In this document: positions 35,470 to 43,432 of the stretch, one piece after another
Layout: each line of letters starts with the position of its first letter
Position numbering within the stretch: position 1 is the stretch's first letter
Source of the DNA: Eubacteriales bacterium
GTDB lineage: Bacteria; Bacillota; Clostridia; Monoglobales; UMGS1388
NCBI GenBank assembly: GCA_029004515.1
Contig: JAQVYH010000007.1
Span: 1 to 50,924, forward strand
Reading direction: 5' to 3'
Length of the DNA: 50,924 nucleotides
The notes under the pieces: model-generated
Database searches by the model: none
What the model saw: the letters and a program-made list of their open reading frames with translations, nothing else
Told to the model about the DNA's origin: nothing
Position numbers and translations under genes: made by a program

Positions 35470-36201
35470 TTACAATTCGGGCATAAAGCTAGGCATCAGT
35501 TCAAGCTTAAAAAGATTAGCCTTGTGCTTTCTGTCAATAATGTCTTTTTTGTTCTGATCAGCAATCACACCTGTTCTGATATATACATCTAGCTGCGCAT
35601 ATGTGAAACCAAGATTATCTTCATCCGTCATGCCACAAAGACCATCAATAGGGGTTTTATCAACTAGCTCTTTTGGAAGTCCCAAAAGGTGACCAATTTC
35701 TTTTACCTCTGTTACAGTCAAGTGTGACATTGGTGAAAAATCGCCAACAGAATCACCATACCTTGTGGAATAGCCCACCCAATCTTCAGAAAGATTGCAG
35801 GTATTTGCAACTCTGCCATTACAGCTTTGAGAGACAGTATATAGGGTTGACATTCTGATTCTTGGTGGTAGATTAGTTATTGCCTGCTGTGTAACTTCAA
35901 GGTCATTCGGAATATTATCAATTATTCCATCAACTGCATCTTTAATGTTCACAACAAAGTGCTTAATTTGCAAATGATTAACAAGAAGATGTGCCATATC
36001 TATATCGTGTTGCTCACCTTGTGGCATTAGAACCCCTATTACTCTATCCTTGCCAAGAGCCTCGACGCACAATGCAGCTGCAATCGAGCTATCCTTACCA
36101 CCGGATATACCAACAACAGCATTACAACCCTGACCATTCTTATCAAAAAAGTCTCTTATCCAAGCGATGCAATCGTTCTTTACCTTTTCTGCGTTGAACA
36201 T
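35470..36201 (-). CDS. nadE: NAD synthetase, ammonia-dependent
   Basis: This 243-residue protein has the P-loop-like ATP-pyrophosphatase motif GISGGKDSS at 33-41, NLSEDWVGYSTRYGD, and LCGMTDEDNLGF. It amidates nicotinate adenine dinucleotide to NAD. The short form lacks the glutaminase domain, so it uses ammonia directly. The 5' region has AAGGAGAAG before the ATG. Confidence 0.93.
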   Translation of the reverse strand: MFNAEKVKNDCIAWIRDFFDKNGQGCNAVVGISGGKDSSIAAALCVEALGKDRVIGVLMPQGEQHDIDMAHLLVNHLQIKHFVVNIKDAVDGIIDNIPNDLEVTQQAITNLPPRIRMSTLYTVSQSCNGRVANTCNLSEDWVGYSTRYGDSVGDFSPMSHLTVTEVKEIGHLLGLPKELVDKTPIDGLCGMTDEDNLGFTYAQLDVYIRTGVIADQNKKDIIDRKHKANLFKLELMPSFMPEL

Positions 36202-36461
36202 TTTCTTCTTCTCCTTTTATCTTCTTTGTTATTAATATAATTAACAAAAGGGTTTTTATTCTCCAATAGAATCAAACTGATGTAATATCATTTTTATTAA
36301 GTATAAACAGAAAGATAATCAAACAAAATGAGGGCTTCTCAAGTAAACGCCTTTTTTCATTAACTACTAGTATCTTTCTCAATATCTATTGTCTCTTTTG
36401 CTATTCATTTTTATTTATTGTACCATATACAAATCATAAAATCAATAAATTGCAAAAACAC
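36202..36461. other. A+T-rich intergenic region, no gene seen
   Basis: This holds the upstream region of nadE and the downstream region of the SLH gene. The only structure I can support is a short plus-strand hairpin (AGGGC pairing with GCCTT across a 12-nt loop) followed by TTTTTT near 36328-36356. It might end a small RNA, but no promoter for one is convincing. A weak TTGATT/TAATAA pair on the minus strand could serve nadE. Confidence 0.35.
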
Positions 36462-36494
36462 AAAAAAACACGGCAAAGATTTCTCTTTGCCGTG
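36462..36494 (-). terminator. Terminator after the SLH gene
   Basis: The stem CACGGCAAAGA/TCTTTGCCGTG with a 4-nt loop is followed by seven T on the minus strand. Confidence 0.9.
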
Positions 36495-36505
36495 AATCGT
36501 TTAAA

Positions 36506-38242
36506 TTAGTAGACTAATTGACTATCAAATTGGTCAACTTTATTTCTTATGTTTTCCTGTCTTAACTCAAAATCAACGTAACCATCTTCGTTATATGAGC
36601 TAGTTGCCTTCAAACATTCTTCGTAAGCCCAGTGGCTCCTTGAAAGATCAGTTATGAAGTAATCCTTAGGAGTTACTGTAAATTCCTCACCGTCTGCATT
36701 GATTGCTGTAAGACCAAACTCGCCTCTGCCAATTATGTTATTGAACAAACGACAGAACTGCGCTCTTGTCATTACTGAATTAGGACTGAACTCCGTGCTA
36801 GACATACCGTTCATATAACCGTAAGCATATACCTTCTTGATATATTCAAGCTCTTCGCTATTTGCAACGTCAGTAAATGGAACGTCCTTCGTAAGGTTAA
36901 GGTTGAGTGCGCAAGCAATCAACTTGGCAACCTGTGCTCGTGTTACGTCTCCTATAGCAACAGGTGTTTCCTCGTCCAAACCACCTTGTTCAACCATGTA
37001 TGCAAGACCTCTTATAAACCATGTTCCTCTGTATTTTTCGATTGAAGGCGTCACCATGTATCTATTGTTACTAGTTTTACCGCTTTGATCAAGCAAACGC
37101 ATAAGCATAGTGGAAACTTGTTCAACGCTTACGTTGTCGTCAGGAGCCATTTCGATTCTAACAACAACAGTTTCGTTACCTTCTTCATCAACATTCTTGC
37201 TGATCGTTGGCTCGTAACCGAAAATATAAGCATTTGTAACACCGATAAGCTTAATTGAAGTATCTTCTTCCGGCTGTTCTGGTTCTTCCGGAACTTCCGG
37301 TTCTTCTTCTACGCCGAATTTTGGGATAATTGTTGCGGTTGTTTCGTCAAATATAACCTGACCATTACCTGAGAGGTATAATGACTTTGCAATTACGTTA
37401 CCTTTTACTGTGCAGTCACCGTATATTTTCACGTCTGCTTCTGGAGCGTATAACGTTCCGTAGATTGTAACAGGCGAACCAATTTCAATACTCTTCGCAT
37501 TTGAATATATGCTACCTACGATGTCGATTTTACTATTAACATACATCGTATTGTTCGTATAGATGTTGCCGTGGAATTGTGCCACTCCGCCCATGTAGAA
37601 CGTACCGCCTACATATAGATTAAGCGACTCTGCAGCGCCAGCTGCATTAACCTTGGGACTTCCTGACGAAATATTAAAATCACTTTTTGCAAAGAAGTTA
37701 ACAGTTCCGCCACCGATAATCTTAATCTCGGCACTTGCACCGATATAAACGTTATCACATACAACGTTTATATCACCCTTTGTTGTATCAAATGTAAGCG
37801 TTCCCCAACCAAGATTGAAATTTGGAAAATAAGTGTCCTTATCAATCGTTGATGGAGCATTCCAGTCAGTGTACTTGTTTGCAATCGTAGGTGCTACTGG
37901 AATTTCAGTTGCTTTGAACGGGAACTGCGTTTCATCAAGTGCGATTACCTCACCAGTAATTTTTGCAGGTTCTTCGTACTGATTCAATTGATAATATCTG
38001 TAATTTTTGTTGTAAAAAATATTCCCTCTAAAAAAGTTTGTTTGTGTGCCGTATCCGACAACGAAATCACCGTCAGAAACATAACTGTCACCCTCAATGT
38101 TCATCGTGCTGGTTCCTGTAATATTGGTTTTTGCGTATACTGCAAGTCTTTCGCTTTTGTTTGTTCCATTAGCAAATACACTAATCGAAACACTGCTAAG
38201 CACCATAATTAATGCAAGCGTTGTTGAAAGTAATTTTTTCAT
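36506..38242 (-). CDS. Surface protein with bactofilin-like beta region and SLH motifs
   Basis: This 578-residue protein has a signal peptide ending near SVFANG. The middle (about 150-310) is a run of short beta-solenoid-like strands (GDINVVCDNVYIG, LNLYVGGTFYMGG, IYGTLYAPEADVKIYGD) like polymer-forming/bactofilin domains. A Pro/Glu linker follows (EEPEVPEEPEQPEE). The C-terminus holds one to two S-layer-homology motifs (VTRAQVAKLIACAL, VPFTDV, YAYGYMNGMSSTEFSPN, MTRAQFCRLF) that would anchor it to the cell wall. A cyclic-di-GMP riboswitch with its own terminator precedes it, so expression should follow the motile/sessile signal. It may be an adhesin or matrix anchor. Confidence 0.78.
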   Translation of the reverse strand: MKKLLSTTLALIMVLSSVSISVFANGTNKSERLAVYAKTNITGTSTMNIEGDSYVSDGDFVVGYGTQTNFFRGNIFYNKNYRYYQLNQYEEPAKITGEVIALDETQFPFKATEIPVAPTIANKYTDWNAPSTIDKDTYFPNFNLGWGTLTFDTTKGDINVVCDNVYIGASAEIKIIGGGTVNFFAKSDFNISSGSPKVNAAGAAESLNLYVGGTFYMGGVAQFHGNIYTNNTMYVNSKIDIVGSIYSNAKSIEIGSPVTIYGTLYAPEADVKIYGDCTVKGNVIAKSLYLSGNGQVIFDETTATIIPKFGVEEEPEVPEEPEQPEEDTSIKLIGVTNAYIFGYEPTISKNVDEEGNETVVVRIEMAPDDNVSVEQVSTMLMRLLDQSGKTSNNRYMVTPSIEKYRGTWFIRGLAYMVEQGGLDEETPVAIGDVTRAQVAKLIACALNLNLTKDVPFTDVANSEELEYIKKVYAYGYMNGMSSTEFSPNSVMTRAQFCRLFNNIIGRGEFGLTAINADGEEFTVTPKDYFITDLSRSHWAYEECLKATSSYNEDGYVDFELRQENIRNKVDQFDSQLVY

Positions 38243-38284
38243 TTTAATTTCCCCTTTCGGTGCGTATCTTCATTTTTGGGGTAC

Positions 38285-38321
38285 AAAAAAGACCGCAAAA
38301 TATCATACGAAATTTGCAGCC
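38285..38321 (-). terminator. Riboswitch-associated terminator
   Basis: GGCTGCAAA pairs with TTTGCGGTC (two G-U pairs) and is followed by TTTTTT. The first arm overlaps the 3' end of the c-di-GMP aptamer, so aptamer folding and termination can be mutually exclusive. Confidence 0.7.
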
Positions 38322-38385
38322 TGACAATCATAATTAAATAAGACTCATGGCTTTGCGTCCCACCCTCACGAATGGTTTGCCCTCT
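38311..38385 (-). promoter_or_regulatory. Cyclic-di-GMP-I (GEMM-I) riboswitch
   Basis: On the minus strand the hallmarks occur in order: GGGCAAACCATTCG, then GTGGGACGCAAAGCC, then a variable P3 stem and CAGGCTGC. These match the GEMM-I core, including the tetraloop and the ACGCAAAGCC segment that contacts the ligand. It begins close to the predicted transcription start and ends in a terminator, so it likely controls elongation into the SLH gene. Confidence 0.92.
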
Positions 38386-38396
38386 AATTGTATTAT

Positions 38397-38425
38397 ATTA
38401 TAACAATGCTTTTTATGTTTGTCAA
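38397..38425 (-). promoter_or_regulatory. Promoter of the riboswitch/SLH transcript
   Basis: TTGACA (38420-38425), 17 bp, TATAAT (38397-38402): a consensus housekeeping promoter just upstream of the aptamer. Confidence 0.8.
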
Positions 38426-38527
38426 GCATATTTTAAACATTGTTTTCCAAAATAATAAATATAGGGTTATATATGCAAAAAAAGCTGAGTAGGTATTTCA
38501 TACCAATAGCAAAGATAACTTCATATA

Positions 38528-38579
38528 CAAATACAAGCAAGAGTCACACCATATGGTGCAACTCTTATCTTTGTATTTG
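38528..38579. other. 52-nt long inverted repeat between metY and the SLH transcript
   Basis: The outer arms CAAATACAA/TTGTATTTG, middle arms GAGT/ACTC and the self-complementary centre CACCATATGGTG form one extended cruciform-like hairpin. It is downstream of metY, but no T-run follows on the minus strand. It may be a 3'-end processing structure or a protein-binding palindrome. Confidence 0.5.
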
Positions 38580-38585
38580 CACCTA

Positions 38586-38663
38586 TTATTTACTTTTTCT
38601 TTGTGCGTTAGCACCGTTAAGTACTTCTTCAGTAGTTACTGCTGATTCTAGAAATGTATCCAT
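38586..38663 (-). CDS. Possible 25-residue ORF after metY
   Basis: The frame begins MDTFLESAVTTEEVLNG and ends QRKSK. It remains open upstream for a few codons without a start, so it may be a gene remnant. The ribosome site (AGGTAGG) touches the ATG and is poor. I do not recognise the peptide. Confidence 0.2.
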   Translation of the reverse strand: MDTFLESAVTTEEVLNGANAQRKSK

Positions 38664-38693
38664 CCTACCTGAAGGGGCTTTTATGCTGCATTA

Positions 38694-39968
38694 TTAGAAT
38701 GCTTGAGCCAAATCAGCAATTATATCATCAATATGCTCTGTTCCGATTGAAAGACGAATTGTGTTCGGTTTAATTCCTTGATCAAGTAGTTCATCGGCAC
38801 TGAGCTGTGAATGTGTTGTGCTTGCTGGATGAATCACAAGTGACTTAACATCGGCAACATTAGCAAGAAGCGAGAAAATCTCTAGCTTATCGATAAAAGT
38901 CTTTGCTCTTAGTGCATCGCCCTTGATTTCAAATGTAAAGATCGAACCAGCGCCATTCGGGAAATACTTTTTATACAGCTCGTGGTCAGGATGACTCTCG
39001 AGTGAGGGATGATTGACCACTTCAACCTCTGGATGACTAGAAAGGTATTCTACCACCTTTAAAGCATTCTCAACATGGCGTTCTACACGCAGTGATAATG
39101 TTTCGAGTCCCTGCAAAAATAAGAAGGAATGAAACGGGCTAACCGTTGCGCCGGTATCTCTGAGCAGTGTTACCCTTATTTTAATTATGAATGCGAGATT
39201 TCCTACAGCCTCTGTGAACACTACGCCGTGGTAACTCGGATTTGGTTTTGACAGGCCTGGAAATTTGTCATTTGCCGCCCAATCAAAGTTGCCTGAATCA
39301 ACAATCACGCCACCGATAACTGTACCGTGCCCGCCTATAAACTTAGTTGCAGAATGAATAACAACATCTGCGCCATGCTCAATCGGGCGGAAAAGATACG
39401 GTGTTGCAAAGGTATTGTCAACAATCAACGGAATGCCATTTTTATGAGCGATTTCTGCTAGTGTATCGACATCAACTATGGAGGAGTTCGGATTTCCTAA
39501 AGTTTCTATAAAGATTGCCTTTGTATTAGGTCTAATAGCTTCTTCAAAATTTTTAGGATCATTGCCGTCAACAAAGGTAGTCTCGATACCAAAATCAGGA
39601 AGCGTGTGTGAGAAAAGATTATAAGAGCCTCCATAAATACGCTTGTCAGATACGATATGATCTCCAGAATGGGCAATATTTTGTATAGCGTAGGTTACCG
39701 CTGCCGCACCGGAGGATGTGGCAAGTGCCGCAACACCGCCTTCAAGCGCCGCTATTCTCTGTTCAAAAACATCTGATGTCGGGTTCATCAATCTTGTATA
39801 GATGTTGCCGCCTTCGGCAAGACTGAATCTTCCTTCTGCTTGTGCAGAATTGGCAAACACATATGATGAGGTCGCATATATAGGAACTGCTCTTGCGTCG
39901 GTTGCGGAATCGGGATTTTCTTGTCCAACATGAAGCTGAAGTGTTTCAAATTTATAGTTTTTACTCAT
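38694..39968 (-). CDS. metY: O-acetylhomoserine sulfhydrylase
   Basis: This 424-residue PLP enzyme of the Cys/Met metabolism family has the PLP-lysine motif [11 protein letters not shown] (about 207), [19 protein letters not shown] and a C-terminal RLSIGTEH. It makes homocysteine (or cysteine) from O-acetylhomoserine (or O-acetylserine) and sulfide. It is last in the sulfur cluster, behind its own promoter and a Cys-containing leader ORF. The ribosome site is AGAGG. Confidence 0.93.
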   Translation of the reverse strand: MSKNYKFETLQLHVGQENPDSATDARAVPIYATSSYVFANSAQAEGRFSLAEGGNIYTRLMNPTSDVFEQRIAALEGGVAALATSSGAAAVTYAIQNIAHSGDHIVSDKRIYGGSYNLFSHTLPDFGIETTFVDGNDPKNFEEAIRPNTKAIFIETLGNPNSSIVDVDTLAEIAHKNGIPLIVDNTFATPYLFRPIEHGADVVIHSATKFIGGHGTVIGGVIVDSGNFDWAANDKFPGLSKPNPSYHGVVFTEAVGNLAFIIKIRVTLLRDTGATVSPFHSFLFLQGLETLSLRVERHVENALKVVEYLSSHPEVEVVNHPSLESHPDHELYKKYFPNGAGSIFTFEIKGDALRAKTFIDKLEIFSLLANVADVKSLVIHPASTTHSQLSADELLDQGIKPNTIRLSIGTEHIDDIIADLAQAF

Positions 39969-40017
39969 TGTAAATTACCTCTTTCTTTTAATAAAATTTT
40001 GTTTAAGTTAGATTGGG

Positions 40018-40086
40018 TTACTTACAACGGCACATTCGTCCGTTCCTGTAGTTGTGCCTGAGCATTATAAAAATTATCGAATACAT
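40018..40086 (-). CDS. Candidate cysteine-sensing leader peptide of metY (22 aa)
   Basis: A strong AAAGGAGG site precedes ATG at 40086. The peptide ends GRMCRCK, with two Cys codons just before the stop. The segment GTTGTAAGT spanning the last Cys codon and stop (40020-40028) can pair over 9 bp with ATTTACAAT at the metY start (39967-39975). Also AATGTGCC in the leader can pair with GGCACATT at the leader's own ribosome site or with an internal GGCACA. A ribosome paused at the Cys codons could free the metY start. This mechanism is inference. Confidence 0.6.
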   Translation of the reverse strand: MYSIIFIMLRHNYRNGRMCRCK

Positions 40087-40172
40087 AAATGTGCCTCCTT
40101 TTATTTATAAGACTAAATTACATCTGTTGATATATATATAATAAATGGTGAGTGATAAAACATATAAACCTA

Positions 40173-40200
40173 ATTATAAGATTGCTCCATATATAATCAA
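40173..40200 (-). promoter_or_regulatory. Promoter of the metY leader transcript
   Basis: TTGATT (40195-40200), 16 bp, TATAAT (40173-40178), overlapping the mnmA stop. The downstream CATCTGTTGATATAT (from 40121) shares ATCTGTTrA with the cysK palindrome and could be a regulator site. Confidence 0.55.
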
Positions 40201-41270
40201 GCTATAATACCGCCGCCTATAACATAATCTCCATCATATAATACGACTGACTGACCTTTTGTAATAGCCCTTTGCGGTGTATCAAATTCAATACGCAGTG
40301 TATCTTCATCAAGCTGTTCCACCATCGCGCTTTGTTCCTTTTGACCGTAACGAATTTTTGCTTTAACCTTTATTTTAGAGTCGATTCTATCAAACGGTAT
40401 AAGATTAATCTGTTTTGCAATAAGTGATTTTGAGTAAAGCTCCCTTTCATTTCCAAGAATAACTTGGTTATCTTCTGGCAATATATCACATACATACATA
40501 GGTTCAGAAGACGAAATACCAAGACCTTTGCGTTGCCCTATGGTATACCGTATAATACCTTTATGCGTTCCTAATATATTCCCGTTCTTATTTACAAAGT
40601 CTCCAGAAGCGAATTTTTGTCCTGTGTATTGTTCTATAAAACCTGCATAATCTCCGTCACGTACAAAACAAATATCTTGACTGTCACGCTTGTTAGCATT
40701 AATAAAGCCGTTTGATTCGGCAATATAGCGAACTTCACTTTTCCTCAGATTGCCGAGCGGAAATAATGTCATTGCTAGTTGCTTTTGTGTCATTGAATAC
40801 AAGACATAGCTCTGATCCTTAGTTTCATCTTCCGCTTTTTTAAGAAGATATCGTCCGCTTGTTGCATCATTTTCTATTATTGCATAATGCCCCGTCACAA
40901 CAAAGTCAAAGTCAAGTTGCATAGCACGAAGCATAAGATGTTCAAATTTTATATACCGATTACAGTCGATGCATGGATTCGGTGTTGAACCATTCATATA
41001 AGAATTGATGAATCGATCTATAACATTATTCTTGAACTGGTCAGTAAAATTATAAACATAATATGGAATACCTAACCGATAAGCAACACTACGGGCATCC
41101 TCGACATCTTCAAGCGAACAACAGGATTTTTCACGGCTGATTTCAACATCTTCATTGTTAAATAGCTTTAGTGTTATACCTGTTAGGTCATACCCTTGTT
41201 GTTTCATTAAAAACGCTGCGACGGAGCTGTCAACTCCGCCGCTCATTGCGATTAGAGCTTTTTTGTTCAT
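40197..41270 (-). CDS. mnmA: tRNA-specific 2-thiouridylase
   Basis: This 357-residue protein has the ATP-pyrophosphatase loop SGGVDSS (9-15), NPCIDCNRYIKF with the first catalytic Cys (about 102), GHYA, DQSYVLY and QDICFV with the second Cys (about 200). It inserts sulfur at position 2 of the wobble uridine of Lys, Glu and Gln tRNAs. In B. subtilis trmU also lies near cymR, together with a cysteine desulfurase. No desulfurase is present here, and cysK fills the slot. Confidence 0.92.
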   Translation of the reverse strand: MNKKALIAMSGGVDSSVAAFLMKQQGYDLTGITLKLFNNEDVEISREKSCCSLEDVEDARSVAYRLGIPYYVYNFTDQFKNNVIDRFINSYMNGSTPNPCIDCNRYIKFEHLMLRAMQLDFDFVVTGHYAIIENDATSGRYLLKKAEDETKDQSYVLYSMTQKQLAMTLFPLGNLRKSEVRYIAESNGFINANKRDSQDICFVRDGDYAGFIEQYTGQKFASGDFVNKNGNILGTHKGIIRYTIGQRKGLGISSSEPMYVCDILPEDNQVILGNERELYSKSLIAKQINLIPFDRIDSKIKVKAKIRYGQKEQSAMVEQLDEDTLRIEFDTPQRAITKGQSVVLYDGDYVIGGGIIA

Positions 41271-41316
41271 ATATAAATACAGCCTCTCTGCTCTAAGCTA
41301 TTGGCTAAAATAATAT

Positions 41317-41382
41317 CTATCCATGTCCAAGCTTTTTATCTTTTTTAAGATAGATATATTGCAAGTGCTCAGCTATGCTCAT
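41317..41382 (-). CDS. Possible 21-residue ORF upstream of mnmA
   Basis: The frame starts MSIAEHLQYIYLKKDKK and ends GHG. Only a weak GAG ribosome site is present, and there is no Cys codon. It could be a small protein, a decayed fragment or chance. It is recorded because metY and cysK both have short upstream ORFs. Confidence 0.2.
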   Translation of the reverse strand: MSIAEHLQYIYLKKDKKLGHG

Positions 41383-41453
41383 TTGTGTCTCAATTATGAA
41401 TTAGTACTTTGAACTCGACAGCTGGAAACTGCCATTATACTTAATACTAGTTT

Positions 41454-42386
41454 TTACTCCGAAAAAAGCGGAGTTGAAAGATATCTATCACCTGTATCAG
41501 GGAGCAATACAACGATAACCTTCCCAACATTTTCAGGGCGTTTAGCAATTTCTATTGCCGCCCATGCTGCGGCGCCGGAGGAAATACCGACTAATATACC
41601 TTCGCTGCGTGCGATTTCTTTTCCTATCTTGAATGCATCTTCATTTTCGACACGGATTATTTCATCATAAACAGATGTGTTAAGAACGCTCGGAACAAAG
41701 CCGGCACCAATACCTTGAATTTTATGTGGACCGCTCTTCCCTTCGGATAAGACTGGGGAGTCAGCCGGCTCGACTGCAACAACCTTTACGTTGGGGTTTT
41801 GCGATTTCAGATACTCACCAACACCGGTAATCGTTCCACCGGTACCGACACCTGAAACAAATATATCGACCTTCCCCTCACTCTGACGCCATATTTCAGG
41901 TCCTGTTGTTGCTTTGTGAATAGCAGGGTTTGCAGGGTTATCAAATTGTGCTGGAATAAAACTATTTGGAGTAGTCTCGGCAAGCTCATTCGCTTTGGCG
42001 ATTGCGCCCTTCATACCAAGAGTACCGTCGGTCAAGACAAGCTCTGCTCCATATGCTTTAAGGAGATTTCTCCGCTCTACGCTCATAGTCTCTGGCATTG
42101 TAAGAATGATACGGTAGCCCTTTGATGCTGCGACCGCAGCCAGACCAATTCCAGTATTTCCGCTAGTCGGTTCGATAATAACCGAGCCCTGCTGTAGTAA
42201 CCCTTTTTCTTCAGCATCCTCTACCATCGCTTTTGCAATTCTGTCCTTTACGCTTCCTGCGGGATTAAAGTATTCAAGCTTTGCTATAATTTTTGCTGAT
42301 AAGTTATTTGATTTCTGGATATTTTCAAGTTCCAGTAAGGGAGTATTACCTATAAGTTCGGTAAAGCTTTTGATAATTTCTGACAT
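41454..42386 (-). CDS. cysK: Cysteine synthase (O-acetylserine sulfhydrylase)
   Basis: The start at 42386 (MSEIIKSF) has an AAAGG site at useful distance; GTG at 42395 is too close to it. The 310-residue PLP enzyme shows GSVKDRIA (PLP Lys), [20 protein letters not shown] and SSGAAAWAA. It forms cysteine from O-acetylserine and sulfide. In B. subtilis CysK also signals to the Rrf2-type repressor CymR, and here such a regulator lies just upstream. Confidence 0.95.
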   Translation of the reverse strand: MSEIIKSFTELIGNTPLLELENIQKSNNLSAKIIAKLEYFNPAGSVKDRIAKAMVEDAEEKGLLQQGSVIIEPTSGNTGIGLAAVAASKGYRIILTMPETMSVERRNLLKAYGAELVLTDGTLGMKGAIAKANELAETTPNSFIPAQFDNPANPAIHKATTGPEIWRQSEGKVDIFVSGVGTGGTITGVGEYLKSQNPNVKVVAVEPADSPVLSEGKSGPHKIQGIGAGFVPSVLNTSVYDEIIRVENEDAFKIGKEIARSEGILVGISSGAAAWAAIEIAKRPENVGKVIVVLLPDTGDRYLSTPLFSE

Positions 42387-42447
42387 TGAATACACAACCT
42401 TTCCATAATATAGAGTTTCTTCAATTTATGAGATATATATACGATTA

Positions 42448-42525
42448 CTAGCCACAACATCGTTTATTTAAGACATTATTTATGATTTGATTAGTGCCTA
42501 AAATAATATTAATTTGTTTATTCAT
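42448..42525 (-). CDS. Candidate cysteine-sensing leader peptide of cysK (25 aa)
   Basis: A GAGGTG site precedes ATG at 42525. The peptide ends NKRCCG, two consecutive Cys codons just before the stop, 61 bp ahead of cysK. It sits downstream of a strong promoter and palindrome. I did not find pairing with the cysK start as clear as at metY, so any mechanism is open. Confidence 0.55.
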   Translation of the reverse strand: MNKQINIILGTNQIINNVLNKRCCG

Positions 42526-42550
42526 ATCAGCACCTCTTTCTATTCCCTAT

Positions 42551-42605
42551 ATATCATATCTGTTAAGTATGATATGAGTATAACCTATAATTGCCAGTTT
42601 GTCAA
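42551..42605 (-). promoter_or_regulatory. cysK leader promoter with overlapping operator palindrome
   Basis: TTGACA (42600-42605), 17 bp, TATACT (42577-42582). Immediately downstream an inverted repeat ATATCAT/ATGATAT (42551-42575) overlaps the expected start of transcription. It is a good place for repression by the adjacent Rrf2-type regulator. Confidence 0.65.
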
Positions 42606-42628
42606 TACTAAATATTATTTTTTTATTT

Positions 42629-43066
42629 TTATATTGAATAATCGCATCCTTCATCAATACACCCGGAGGTTGCCAAATCCTGTAATGTGACAGAATCTAC
42701 ATAGTTATTTATGACAGTATATAGGCCTTCCCAAAAATCAATTGTCGGACATATACTGCGTCGTTCACATTGATTTGAATCGTTTTCCAAGCATGCTACA
42801 GGAGCTAAATTGCCCTCAATCACGCGTAGTATTTCTCCAGCGGTATATTTATCAGGAGATTTCGCGAGCTTATATCCTCCTTTTGGCCCACGACTGCTGA
42901 TCAACAATCCTGATTTAGTTAAATTGGTTACAATTTGTTCCAGATATTTTATCGAAATTCCCTGACGTTCGGAAATATCCTTTATTGAAGTCCATTCGCC
43001 GGCGTTGTGCTGGGCTATACCAATCATCATTCTAAGTGCATAACGTCCCTTTGAAGATATTTTCAT
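42629..43066 (-). CDS. Rrf2 family transcriptional regulator (CymR/IscR-like)
   Basis: This 145-residue protein has a winged helix at about 10-65 (ISIKYLEQIVTNLTKSGLL, SSRGPKGGYKLA) and a long dimer helix. Three cysteines in the IscR-like loop (ACLENDSNQCERRSICPT) could hold an Fe-S cluster. A further Cys pair (GCIDEGC) is near the C-terminus. Position next to cysK argues for a cysteine-metabolism regulator (CymR role); the cysteines argue for redox or Fe-S input. Confidence 0.85.
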   Translation of the reverse strand: MKISSKGRYALRMMIGIAQHNAGEWTSIKDISERQGISIKYLEQIVTNLTKSGLLISSRGPKGGYKLAKSPDKYTAGEILRVIEGNLAPVACLENDSNQCERRSICPTIDFWEGLYTVINNYVDSVTLQDLATSGCIDEGCDYSI

Positions 43067-43094
43067 ATAGTAATCACTCCTTTTTTATATCTCT

Positions 43095-43123
43095 ATTATA
43101 CTATATGAATAATATGAAATCAA
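43095..43123 (-). promoter_or_regulatory. Promoter of the Rrf2 regulator gene
   Basis: TTGATT (43118-43123), 17 bp, TATAAT (43095-43100), 29 bp before the start codon; the ribosome site AAGGAG lies between. Confidence 0.6.
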
Positions 43124-43176
43124 GGTGCAAAATGATAGTTCAGTAAAATATGCACTTTTGCGATCTTAGGCAAAAC

Positions 43177-43219
43177 AAAACCACCGTCTATTTTTATCAA
43201 TAGATGGTAGTTTATTTGG
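43177..43219. repeat. Left copy of the tRNA-Ser terminator repeat
   Basis: This 43-nt stretch is nearly identical (three differences) to 48132-48175, the terminator plus CCA end of tRNA-Ser. Here no tRNA follows. The two copies are in direct orientation and bracket the thiamine operon and IS fragment. Confidence 0.7.
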
Positions 43220-43385
43220 AGAAGCACACGAGTTTAATACAAAATGCACCCGGTAGCCTCGTTCCCGTTTGTTCCGTTTGCTTTGTGCACACCCTCGACT
43301 TTTTCCGCTTGCTTCGTGTGCTGGGCGTAAACTGTTCGATTAAACGGAAGTCGTATTAATGAAATATAATTTTTCGGCTGAGTGA
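43220..43385. other. Odd-composition spacer with internal repeats
   Basis: This is richer in G+C than its surroundings. It contains AGCACACGA with an inverted partner TCGTGTGCT about 90 bp later, and two related units GTTTGCTTTGTGC and GCTTGCTTCGTGTGC. A minus-strand frame (43234-43428) reads through it with a hydrophilic C-terminus ending GNEATGCILY. There is no credible ribosome site, so I do not call it a gene. Confidence 0.35.
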
Positions 43386-43414
43386 TTGACAAACTCAAAT
43401 GTTTGTGATAGACT
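43386..43414 (+). promoter_or_regulatory. Promoter of the thiamine operon
   Basis: TTGACA (43386-43391), 17 bp, TAGACT (43409-43414), about 20 bp before the TPP aptamer. Confidence 0.7.
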
Positions 43415-43432
43415 ATATTAAAATTCAATAGA

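Noticed and set aside
36325-36360. Small RNA ending in the hairpin with TTTTTT
   Set aside because: The stem is only 5 bp with a wobble, and no promoter was convincing.
40018-40130. SAM or T-box riboswitch upstream of metY
   Set aside because: Neither the SAM-I core nor the T-box sequence is present. The conserved-looking part is a translatable Cys ORF.
43234-43428. 64-codon minus-strand protein
   Set aside because: It has no ribosome site, overlaps the thi promoter and reads through a repetitive spacer.
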